DNA of 7,432 nucleotides, from NCBI GenBank assembly GCA_003139975.1, contig PLHN01000109.1:668-8099 (forward strand). Direction: 5' to 3'. A program made the translations under genes and the position numbers. A model generated the notes under the pieces. That model was not told the origin of the DNA. It searched no databases and saw only the letters and a list, made by a program, of their open reading frames with translations. Numbering within the stretch: position 1 is the first letter of the stretch; every line of letters begins with the position of its first letter. The stretch comes from Acidobacteriaceae bacterium. GTDB lineage: Bacteria; Acidobacteriota; Terriglobia; Terriglobales; Acidobacteriaceae. This document shows positions 1 through 5,791 of the stretch, piece by piece.

Positions 1-23
1 CAACAGCCCGATGCATGTTCCGA

Positions 24-1760
24 TTAGTTGTCGCCGTTGATCAAAGTACCGATAGAGCCGGCGGTCGAAGGGCGGGCGGTGACGGTCGAACTTCCCCAGA
101 CCGCAAAGAATGCGTTGTTAGTATTGTTGCCCCAGGGCGCCGAACTTCCCCAAACGGCGAAGCTAGCGTAGGGGTTGGACGACCCCCAGACCGCGAAGTT
201 GCCGTTCACGAACGCATTGCTGCCCCACACCGCGAAACTGCTCCAGATCGAGGAACTGCCCCACACGGCGAAGCTGTCGTTGACGAAATAGACGCTCTGG
301 GTCGTCGGGTCATACTGCACCACCGGCGACTTCGCCAGTCCAGCGCTCAGGTCGGTACTGGTCAGGGCGGCTTGAATGTCCAAGTAGCCGGCCCCCACGG
401 TGAATACGTCGTACTGATCGGTGTAAGTGATGCCCGTCGCCGGATCGGTGTAGCTGCTGTATGGAGGGAAAGTCTTGTAGGCCGTCTTCATGAGGCGGCC
501 TTTCACCTGGTCCGGGGTCATCTGGGGATTAGCCTGGAGCAGCAGCACGACGGCGCCGCTGACCACCGGGGCCGCCATGCTCGTTCCGCTCATTACGTAG
601 TAACTGGTGGAAGGAAGCCCGAACGTTTGTCCCGTCTGATAGGCGCTCAGCGGAACGTCGTTGCTGGTGAAGCTGGAGCCCAGCATCGCGCCCACACTGA
701 GCAGCGAGACCAATTGGTTTCCCGGCGCTACCAGATCGGGCTTCGCGATGTGGTCGATAAGTGTGGGTCCCTTCGAACTGTAAGTGGCAATGAGATCGTC
801 GGCGCGATCGGGAGTGCCCATCATCTTCATGGCGCCTACCGTGATCACATAGGGATCGTTGGCCGGGGCGTTGATCGTAGCGTAGCCGTTCGTGCCTGCG
901 GAGTTGTCCCGGCCATCGTTTCCGGCCGCGACTACGACCACAATCCCTGCCTGGTACGCTGCTTCGACGGCCTGGCACAGCGGATCGAGCGTGTAGCTTT
1001 CGAACACCGGACGGCCCAACGACAGATTGATGACGCGGATGTTGTATTTGCTTTTCAAAGAAATCGCCGCCTGGATGGCAGCGATCACATTGCTGTCCTG
1101 TCCTACGCCGTTCTGATCCAGAACGCGCAGGTTCACCAGATTCACGTTGGGCGCAATGCCCTTGAAGGTCTCGGTGTACTGGCTACCCGTGGAATAGAAA
1201 CCGTTGCCGCCAATCAGACCGGACACGTGGGTGCCGTGCCCGAAGTGGTCGGCCGTTCCCCACCCGTCGCTGATCCAGCTCTGCGAGTACACGATCCTGG
1301 AGGTCGAAGTATTCCAGGTGCTCAGCTCCTTGAAAGTGAGCTTGCCGGAGCCCCGGATTCCGCTATCGATCACGGCCACCGCGATATTGCTGCCATCCAA
1401 GCCTTCATTCCAGGCGTAGTTGGCGAGTACGGCGGGGGCGGGCGTGTCCAGAAAACCGGCCACTGGCCGGTCCGGCGCTATATAGGCGATATCGTCGTCG
1501 TTGGACAGGTCATCGACCTGGCTTGCGGGCAGAGTCACCGCGAAATCTTTGAGCGAGCTCAAGTCTTTCGTGACCTGCCCCTGGTGGCCGTTGAGTTTCT
1601 GCAGGTGCTTGGCGCCCGGAACGACCTTATAGCAGACAATGACGTTCACGTCGTTCCCGCCCGCGGCTGCCCGCAACTCGGGGGCGAGTTTGTCCTGCCT
1701 GGCAGCCGACACCGCAACCAACACAAGTATGACGAGCAGAATGAAAACCTTCGATCTCAT
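24..1760 (-). CDS. Secreted subtilisin-like serine protease (peptidase family S8) with FAVWGS-repeat tail
   Basis: 578-residue extracellular endopeptidase; substrate unknown. Residues 1-20 form a signal peptide (basic MRSK, then a hydrophobic core ending VSAA). Residues about 27-100 look like an inhibitor-I9-type propeptide. The catalytic domain covers about 110-470. The full triad is visible: Asp132 (AVIDSG), His175 (GHGTHVSG) and Ser394 (SGTSMAAP), with oxyanion Asn281 (VVAAGNDG). The last 85 residues are not catalytic and carry five FAVWGS repeats. The start at 1760 is preceded by AGGAA at normal spacing and begins a proper signal peptide; the stop is TAA at 24-26. It is divergent from the sigma-54 activator gene, and shared regulation is possible but unproven. 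All catalytic residues are present, so the enzyme is probably active. Seen: motifs and repeats. Family knowledge: S8 mechanism. Inferred: secretion and autoprocessing. Confidence 0.95.
   Translation of the reverse strand: MRSKVFILLVILVLVAVSAARQDKLAPELRAAAGGNDVNVIVCYKVVPGAKHLQKLNGHQGQVTKDLSSLKDFAVTLPASQVDDLSNDDDIAYIAPDRPVAGFLDTPAPAVLANYAWNEGLDGSNIAVAVIDSGIRGSGKLTFKELSTWNTSTSRIVYSQSWISDGWGTADHFGHGTHVSGLIGGNGFYSTGSQYTETFKGIAPNVNLVNLRVLDQNGVGQDSNVIAAIQAAISLKSKYNIRVINLSLGRPVFESYTLDPLCQAVEAAYQAGIVVVVAAGNDGRDNSAGTNGYATINAPANDPYVITVGAMKMMGTPDRADDLIATYSSKGPTLIDHIAKPDLVAPGNQLVSLLSVGAMLGSSFTSNDVPLSAYQTGQTFGLPSTSYYVMSGTSMAAPVVSGAVVLLLQANPQMTPDQVKGRLMKTAYKTFPPYSSYTDPATGITYTDQYDVFTVGAGYLDIQAALTSTDLSAGLAKSPVVQYDPTTQSVYFVNDSFAVWGSSSIWSSFAVWGSNAFVNGNFAVWGSSNPYASFAVWGSSAPWGNNTNNAFFAVWGSSTVTARPSTAGSIGTLINGDN
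90..272 (-). repeat. Five FAVWGS repeats in the protease C-terminus
   Basis: In-frame degenerate repeat inside the protease gene. FAVWGS begins at protein residues 497, 509, 522, 534 and 552, giving spacings of 12, 13, 12 and 18 residues. The repeats are separated by Ser/Asn/Pro-rich linkers, and a related APWGNN lies before the last copy. At DNA level the units read ccccaNaccgcgaa with a few substitutions on the plus strand. I associate such tails with secreted acidobacterial S8 proteases. A role in surface attachment, beta-sheet stacking or export is a guess. Confidence 0.9.
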
Positions 1761-2135
1761 AAGTTCCTAAATCTCCGTGACTCGTCGGATTGACGACGTT
1801 GTCTGCTCTTGTAGAGCAACTATCCCCCCAAAGTGCCATAACCGAAATGACTGAAAACGCGAGCTTCCGATTCAGGCTGCAGGGATACAAACAGGACAAG
1901 TTGGCGCGGCGGGACAGGTTGGCGCGAACATCAGGGGCAGATTACTTTGGTTTAGCGGCTACATCCGAAAGTTCGCCTGTGATCGTTTCCGTTGTGGCAG
2001 CATCGTTGAGTACCCCTAATTTTGCGCGCTCTCCCGAACGGCGGTGGCGCTTTCGGGTTTGTCAGCTGTTTCAGGCAAACCTGCGATCGCGGATTGTGAG
2101 AGCAGTAAAAACTACCTTCATACGCAGCTCCATTC
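1761..2135. other. Divergent intergenic region between protease and sigma-54 activator genes
   Basis: 375 bp with no convincing gene; the short reading frames crossing it lack ribosome sites and domain-like composition. It must hold the promoters of both flanking genes, but I see no strong -35/-10 pair in either direction. Visible structure: a tandem repeat at 1894-1926 (separate entry), and a small hairpin TGCTCT-TGT-AGAGCA at 1804-1818 that would lie in the leader of the protease mRNA about 45 nt before its start codon. Confidence 0.6.
1894..1926. repeat. Tandem 15-bp repeat (18-bp period), possible regulator site
   Basis: GGACAAGTTGGCGCG at 1894-1908 recurs as GGACAGGTTGGCGCG at 1912-1926 with one mismatch. 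The second copy extends into GTTGGCGCGAAC, a 12-mer palindromic at 10 of 12 positions. Two near-identical sites spaced by close to two helical turns, between divergent genes, fit a binding site for a regulator, perhaps the adjacent sigma-54 activator. That assignment is inference only. Confidence 0.4.
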
Positions 2136-3932
2136 ATGGAGAGATCTCGGAAATCCGAAAGCAGTCACGGCGGTCAGATGGCTTCCGCTGCTGCTACCGC
2201 TGCTGTTCTCTGCGCTAGCCTTTCACCTGACATTCTGGACCAGATGCAAGACGCAGTCTTTACCACTGACCTGCGGGGAGTCATCACGGGATGCAACCAG
2301 GCGGTCAGCCGATATGAATATGCCCCGGAGGAACTGATTGGCCGGAATTTGGCCGATCTGTTGGGTAGGGATGGCGAATCTCTGGCCCGGGTGGTGATCC
2401 CGACCGTCCTCAAGAATGGAAGATATCAGACGCGACTGCCGGGGCGGAGCAAATCAGGCCAGGAGTTTTCCTTTCATCTTTGCCTGACGCTGGTGCGCGA
2501 TGGCGATTCTCCGGTCGGCATGATTGGGATTTCCATTGATGTGACGGGCACGAAATCGGACTTAAGTAAACCGGCCGGAATGTCCGAGATGGAAGCAAGC
2601 GCCGCGATTCCACTAGCGCGCAGAGTCATAGACGGAACCGAGTTTGTGATCGCCAGCCCGGTCATGCACAAGTTCATGGGCATGGTCGACCGAGTGGCCG
2701 GACACACCGAAACTGTGCTGATCACCGGAGAAACTGGGACGGGCAAGGAGTTAGTGGCGCGCACAATTCATGAATCTTCTTACCGCTGCAAGCATGCGCT
2801 GGTCGATATCAATTGCGCGGCGCTCCCGGAGCATCTGGTGGAGAGCGAATTGTTCGGCTATGAGAAGGGGGCCTTCAGCGGGGCCGACTCCTCCAAGCCC
2901 GGGCTGTTCGAGTTGGCCGATAAGAGCACGATCTTTCTGGACGAAATCGGCGAACTGCAGCCGCAGATTCAGGTGAAGCTGCTGCGCGTACTGGATGGCG
3001 CGCCCTATTACCGGCTCGGCGGTCACCGAAAAATCACGGTCGATGTGCGGGTGGTGGCAGCCACGAACCAGGACCTCGAGTTAGCGGTAAAGGAAGGGCG
3101 GTTCCGCAAGGATCTTTTCCACCGCTTGAGCCAGTTCCAACTGCGCGTTCCGCCATTGCGCGAGCGTCCCGAGGATATATCGTCGCTCGCTCGGCACTTT
3201 CTGAAGCTAAAGGCATCGGACAGGAGCCTTTCCCAGGATGCGCTAACTGCTCTGCAGGCTCATGCCTGGCCGGGCAATATCCGGGAACTGCGCAACCTCA
3301 TCGCAAAGTTTGCCATGGCCGCGGAGGACCGCCAAATCACAGCGGACGAGGTGGCAGCGGAGTTGCACCAGGAACGCGGGTCAGCCGTCGCAGTCCGGCC
3401 GGCATTGCCACAAGGCAACCTGGAAAATATGGAAGAGCAGATGATCATCCGGGCACTGGAGCAGACGGGCGGCCACCGCTCCCAGGCTGCGGAACGGCTT
3501 GGGATTTCGCGCCGAACGCTCAGCCGGAAACTGCGTGAATATGGCATTGGCGCGTCCGCTAGCGAGGCAACCCCATCCCTAGGCACGATCAGCCCCGAAC
3601 AGCAGAAGTTCTTCCGCGCCAAAGTAAGTATTCCCGTGACGTTGAGGAACGCGAACGGCAAGGAACTGCAGGCGCAGGCAGTCAACCTGAGCACCGGAGG
3701 AATGGGCCTGGATGGCCTCAGCGATCAGGCAGGCTTTTCCGGATTACTCGACGTGAGTTTCCTGCTGCCTGATAGTGAAACCGTGATGCAAGTGAAAGGA
3801 CGATTAGTCTGGGCGGACGTTGCAGGAAGAGCTGGCCTCCGATTTGTGGTGATCGAACCCGCACTCTTCGAAATGCTGCAACACTGGTCCAACCAAAAAA
3901 TGAAAGATGAGGGCTGGGAAATTCCTTCCTGA
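2136..3932 (+). CDS. Sigma-54-dependent transcriptional activator, PAS-AAA+-Fis HTH-PilZ
   Basis: 598-residue cytoplasmic enhancer-binding protein that would use ATP hydrolysis to open promoters held by RpoN RNA polymerase. Domains in order: PAS sensor (about 30-140, DAVFTTDLRGVITGCNQA start); AAA+ domain (about 165-400) with Walker A GETGTGK 198-204, sigma-54-contact loop GAFSGA 245-250 (usual GAFTGA), Walker B TIFLDE 265-270, sensor Asn311, arginine-finger candidates Arg324 and Arg330, and WPGNIRELRN 378-387; Fis-type HTH about 433-470 (HRSQAAERLGISRRTLSRKL); PilZ-like domain about 488-585. PilZ has NLSTGG (the [D/N]xSxxG motif) but RAKVS where RxxxR is usual. There is no receiver domain, so the input is probably a PAS ligand or c-di-GMP. 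The start at 2136 lacks a clear Shine-Dalgarno; ATG 2178 (residue 15) is an equally possible start and keeps every domain. Target genes are unknown. Confidence 0.93.
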   Translation: MERSRKSESSHGGQMASAAATAAVLCASLSPDILDQMQDAVFTTDLRGVITGCNQAVSRYEYAPEELIGRNLADLLGRDGESLARVVIPTVLKNGRYQTRLPGRSKSGQEFSFHLCLTLVRDGDSPVGMIGISIDVTGTKSDLSKPAGMSEMEASAAIPLARRVIDGTEFVIASPVMHKFMGMVDRVAGHTETVLITGETGTGKELVARTIHESSYRCKHALVDINCAALPEHLVESELFGYEKGAFSGADSSKPGLFELADKSTIFLDEIGELQPQIQVKLLRVLDGAPYYRLGGHRKITVDVRVVAATNQDLELAVKEGRFRKDLFHRLSQFQLRVPPLRERPEDISSLARHFLKLKASDRSLSQDALTALQAHAWPGNIRELRNLIAKFAMAAEDRQITADEVAAELHQERGSAVAVRPALPQGNLENMEEQMIIRALEQTGGHRSQAAERLGISRRTLSRKLREYGIGASASEATPSLGTISPEQQKFFRAKVSIPVTLRNANGKELQAQAVNLSTGGMGLDGLSDQAGFSGLLDVSFLLPDSETVMQVKGRLVWADVAGRAGLRFVVIEPALFEMLQHWSNQKMKDEGWEIPS

Positions 3933-4124
3933 GAGAGCACGCAGTCTTCTCCTGACGTCTCGATTTCTTAGTGCTGTAATCGTCCCTCCCGCCTCAATTT
4001 ACGAATTCCGAAACTCAAGGCATCGAAAGGTTGCGTTCGTTGTCTTACCATCGCTTGACGGTGGGGCGAACCAGAAACGAAAACACCGCAATGACACGGC
4101 CTAGAGCGTGTTACGAAAACCGAA

Positions 4125-4141
4125 TAATTTAGTTGAAATTA
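4125..4141. promoter_or_regulatory. 17-bp palindrome overlapping the -35 element, candidate operator
   Basis: TAATTT-AGTTG-AAATTA is a perfect 6-bp inverted repeat around a 5-bp centre, and its right arm overlaps the TTGAAA -35 box. The position fits a repressor site, and the HTH gene just downstream makes autoregulation the simplest idea. AT-rich palindromes of this size can arise by chance. Confidence 0.4.
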
Positions 4142-4162
4142 CCTGCACGAACTTGATATAAG
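4133..4162 (+). promoter_or_regulatory. Extended -10 sigma-70-type promoter for the XRE regulator
   Basis: TTGAAA (4133-4138) as -35, an 18-bp spacer, and TATAAG (4157-4162) as -10, preceded by TGA so that it forms a TGn extended -10. Transcription would start near 4169, downstream of ATG 4164. This supports the downstream start at 4308 for the gene. Confidence 0.6.
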
Positions 4163-4297
4163 CATGCACACAGGGAATTGGTCCGTTTTTGTAGTGAGTT
4201 TCCCGAAACGGGAAAGCGGATCGAGAAGCGCAACAACAGGCGAATGTGCTAGCGCGTCGCTGCGCCCGCTGAGAATGGAATTCAGCGGCGCTTCCCC

Positions 4298-4302
4298 AGG
4301 AG
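4298..4302 (+). promoter_or_regulatory. Shine-Dalgarno AGGAG deciding the XRE regulator start
   Basis: AGGAG lies 5 nt before ATG 4308. The in-frame upstream ATGs at 4164 and 4275 have no comparable site, and 4164 lies upstream of the predicted transcription start. Confidence 0.7.
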
Positions 4303-4307
4303 CGCAC

Positions 4308-5198
4308 ATGCTGTCGGCAGGGATAGATTTACGCAAGATTCGCGAACGGCTTGGCCTCACGATGAGGGATGTCGAGAGCGCCAGCCTGCTGATCTCACAG
4401 CATCACGGCAGCGAAGAATATCTAATCCCGCCCAGTCGCCTTTCCGACATCGAAACAAAAGGGGTGATTCCCAGCATTTTCCGCTTTTACTCGCTGGCGG
4501 CGATTTATCACAAACCGGTGCGTTCCCTGCTCCAGTTCTACGGAATTGATCTGGAGGGGATCAACTCGGAGTGGGCCTCGTCGCAACCGGCGCGCTCCCA
4601 CATCGTAACGGTGGACCATGAGCGGGCAGGCTTCAACATTCCCGTCAAGATGGACCCCGGATTCGATTTGAGCGAAACTTCGGATCTGGGGCGGATGGTG
4701 CAGCAGTGGGGTGCGGTCTCGTTTTCCATGCTGAGCCGCTTGCAGTCGCAAGGCTATACCTATGCCTATATCGGCAGTGAAGATTACACCATGTACCCCA
4801 TCCTCGCCCCCGGATCGTTTGTGCAAGTCGATGAATCGAAACGGCGTGTAGCGGAACGGCACTGGCGGTCGGAATACGAACGGCCGATCTATTTTGTGGA
4901 GACGCGAGACGGTTTTACGTGCTGCTGGTGCTCAGTCAGGATGAACGCGCTCGTCTTGCAACCGCATCCGCTGTCCCCTGTCCAGGTGCGCGTCCTCAGG
5001 CATCCCCAGGAGGCCGAAGTGATTGGCCAAGTGGTGGGCGTTGCAATGAGGCTTGGGAACCAGGTCGCGAGCGAGTCTCGAGAAGCGAGAGAATCTTCAG
5101 GATCGAAGTCAGGTGCAGTTCTGTCACCTTCTGGCAGTTTGACGGCAACAACCGGCGTTGCCCTGCCTTCAGTTTCGACACGTAAGAAACTGGGCTAG
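4308..5198 (+). CDS. XRE-family HTH regulator with degenerate LexA/S24-like C-terminal half
   Basis: 296-residue predicted DNA-binding regulator from ATG 4308. The reading frame is open back to 4164, but the ribosome site and promoter favour 4308. Residues about 6-60 form an XRE-like HTH (LRKIRERLGLTMRDVE, then RLSDIETKGVIPSIFRFYSLA) with an insertion between the helices. After a linker, residues about 150-250 resemble a LexA/CI S24 fold: DYTMYPILAPGSFVQVD matches the catalytic-Ser/GD region, then PIYFVETRDGFTCCW and EVIGQVVGVAMRLG. Thr161 occupies the usual Ser position and I see no obvious catalytic Lys, so self-cleavage is doubtful and the fold may only dimerise or bind a ligand. The last 46 residues are Ser/Gly-rich and overlap the convergent gene. 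HTH assignment is good; the S24-like assignment is moderate; targets are unknown. Confidence 0.85.
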   Translation: MLSAGIDLRKIRERLGLTMRDVESASLLISQHHGSEEYLIPPSRLSDIETKGVIPSIFRFYSLAAIYHKPVRSLLQFYGIDLEGINSEWASSQPARSHIVTVDHERAGFNIPVKMDPGFDLSETSDLGRMVQQWGAVSFSMLSRLQSQGYTYAYIGSEDYTMYPILAPGSFVQVDESKRRVAERHWRSEYERPIYFVETRDGFTCCWCSVRMNALVLQPHPLSPVQVRVLRHPQEAEVIGQVVGVAMRLGNQVASESREARESSGSKSGAVLSPSGSLTATTGVALPSVSTRKKLG

Positions 5199-5460
5199 TT
5201 CCGGCCGCGCTGCTGGCCTGCTCCAAATCCTCTCGTAACACTCTCAACCGGGTTTGTAGGATTTTTTCGATCAGCGAGTGATGAACTCGCGCGAATGTTT
5301 CCTGCGCGGCCGCGGTCCCGTGCGTGCGCTCAAATCCCCAGTGCTCGTAAGTCCCATCCGCGGAGCGCCGCTCGGCAACATACGTGAGTTTTCCCCATAG
5401 CCACGCAATTTTGTCCAGCGTTCTATCGCGAAGATCCTCGTAGGCCGATTTCACCGCCAT
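4996..5460 (-). CDS. Conserved hypothetical protein (acidobacterial small helical protein)
   Basis: 154-residue predicted cytoplasmic protein with no signal peptide, membrane segment or known catalytic motif. The start at 5460 has a strong AAAAGGTG ribosome site 5 nt upstream. Residues 1-129 look like a real, mostly helical protein (YEDLRDRTLDKIAWLWGKL near the N-terminus, HHSLIEKIL in the middle, ELHLTSILKILSLLE near 114-128). Residues 130-154 are Arg/Pro/Ser-rich and look like read-through into the antisense of the neighbour. It is convergent with the XRE regulator gene, overlapping from residue 88 onward, and divergent from the secreted-peptide cluster. I recall similar short proteins in acidobacteria but know no function. 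A regulator partner or modulator is possible by location only. Confidence 0.72.
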   Translation of the reverse strand: MAVKSAYEDLRDRTLDKIAWLWGKLTYVAERRSADGTYEHWGFERTHGTAAAQETFARVHHSLIEKILQTRLRVLREDLEQASSAAGTSPVSYVSKLKAGQRRLLPSNCQKVTELHLTSILKILSLLETRSRPGSQASLQRPPLGQSLRPPGDA

Positions 5461-5590
5461 TCTTACACCTTTTCGTAATTCGCTACATTTTTCAGAAATC
5501 CGCTGCCCGCAAATCTGTTTGTCCCGTTGCCACCAGTTCGCCGGAAACTTCCTTCACCGAGTCTTCACTTTGACCCTGAAAGGATACCCT
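5461..5590. other. Divergent promoter region of small gene and peptide cluster
   Basis: 130 bp between the starts of the minus-strand small gene and the plus-strand peptide gene. It must contain promoters in both directions. I see only weak -35/-10 resemblances and call none. TTACGAAAA on the minus strand (5470-5478) repeats a 9-mer found upstream of the XRE gene promoter. Confidence 0.45.
5578..5584 (+). promoter_or_regulatory. Shine-Dalgarno GAAAGGA deciding the GTG start of the peptide gene
   Basis: GAAAGGA lies 6 nt before GTG 5591, where translation yields a textbook signal peptide at once. The in-frame ATG at 5519 has no ribosome site and would put 24 polar residues in front of the signal sequence. 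Confidence 0.75.
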
Positions 5591-5725
5591 GTGAACACAC
5601 TGAAAGCAAAGATTATGCTGCTACTCTTGGTCCTTGTGACCATGACTGCTGTTCCCGTCCAACTGCACGCTGACGGGGGGCCCCCGCCGGACTGCTTCCC
5701 CAAAGGCTGCACCCCGCCCGCCTAG
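5591..5725 (+). CDS. Small secreted peptide, 44 residues, two cysteines
   Basis: GTG-started 44-residue precursor. Residues 1-27 form a signal peptide: basic MNTLKAK, then a hydrophobic core rich in Leu/Val, then a cleavage site after QLHA. The predicted mature product is only 17 residues, DGGPPPDCFPKGCTPPA, rich in Pro and Gly, with Cys35 and Cys40 able to form a disulfide or be modified. No lipobox is visible (no LxxC at the cleavage site). It is the first gene of a plus-strand cluster, 66 bp before the membrane protein. It could be a secreted signal, an antimicrobial or toxin-like peptide, an envelope component, or a short protein of no special role; I recognise no family. The reading frame, ribosome site and signal peptide together make the gene credible. 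Confidence 0.72.
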   Translation: MNTLKAKIMLLLLVLVTMTAVPVQLHADGGPPPDCFPKGCTPPA

Positions 5726-5735
5726 GTCGATTCCA

Positions 5736-5790
5736 CGCTTGAGCGCTGCCGGTCTGGGGTGATACATTTCCCCAGACGGCCGCTTGAGCG
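5736..5790 (+). repeat. Intergenic hairpin framed by a 10-bp direct repeat
   Basis: Core stem: 5748-5759 (GCCGGTCTGGGG) pairs with 5770-5780 (CCCCAGACGGC), 11 bp with one bulged G and a 10-nt loop. It is framed by exact direct repeats CGCTTGAGCG at 5736-5745 and 5781-5790, whose CGCT/AGCG ends can extend the stem imperfectly. The right side ends directly before ATG 5792 and would cover its ribosome-binding region. There is no T-run, so a simple terminator is unlikely. Possible roles are mRNA stabilisation of the peptide transcript or limiting translation of the membrane protein. Confidence 0.6.
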
Positions 5791-5791
5791 T

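Larger units (their letters stand above)
3933..4307. other. Intergenic region and leader of the XRE regulator gene
   Basis: 375 bp between the activator stop and the preferred start of the next gene. No credible coding sequence: the reading frame open from ATG 4164 has no ribosome site and its first 48 residues have no domain character. The region holds a promoter at 4133-4162 with an overlapping palindrome (separate entries), implying a 5' untranslated leader of about 140 nt. No convincing terminator is visible after the activator gene. Confidence 0.6.

Noticed and set aside
15..1793. 592-codon open frame on the plus strand antisense to the protease
   Set aside because: It mirrors the protease gene almost exactly, has no domain or ribosome site, and arises from high-GC codon use. 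The minus-strand protein has a full catalytic triad and signal peptide.
1995..2009. Possible sigma-54 promoter TGGCAG-N5-TTGA upstream of the activator gene
   Set aside because: Spacing is right, but the essential GC of the -12 element is GA, and two further positions differ from consensus.
4164..4307. N-terminal extension of the XRE regulator from ATG 4164
   Set aside because: No ribosome site, it lies upstream of the predicted transcription start, and the added 48 residues have no domain character. AGGAG before ATG 4308 is better.
5519..5590. Start of the secreted peptide at ATG 5519
   Set aside because: It would place 24 polar residues before the signal peptide and has no ribosome site. 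GTG 5591 has a strong one.
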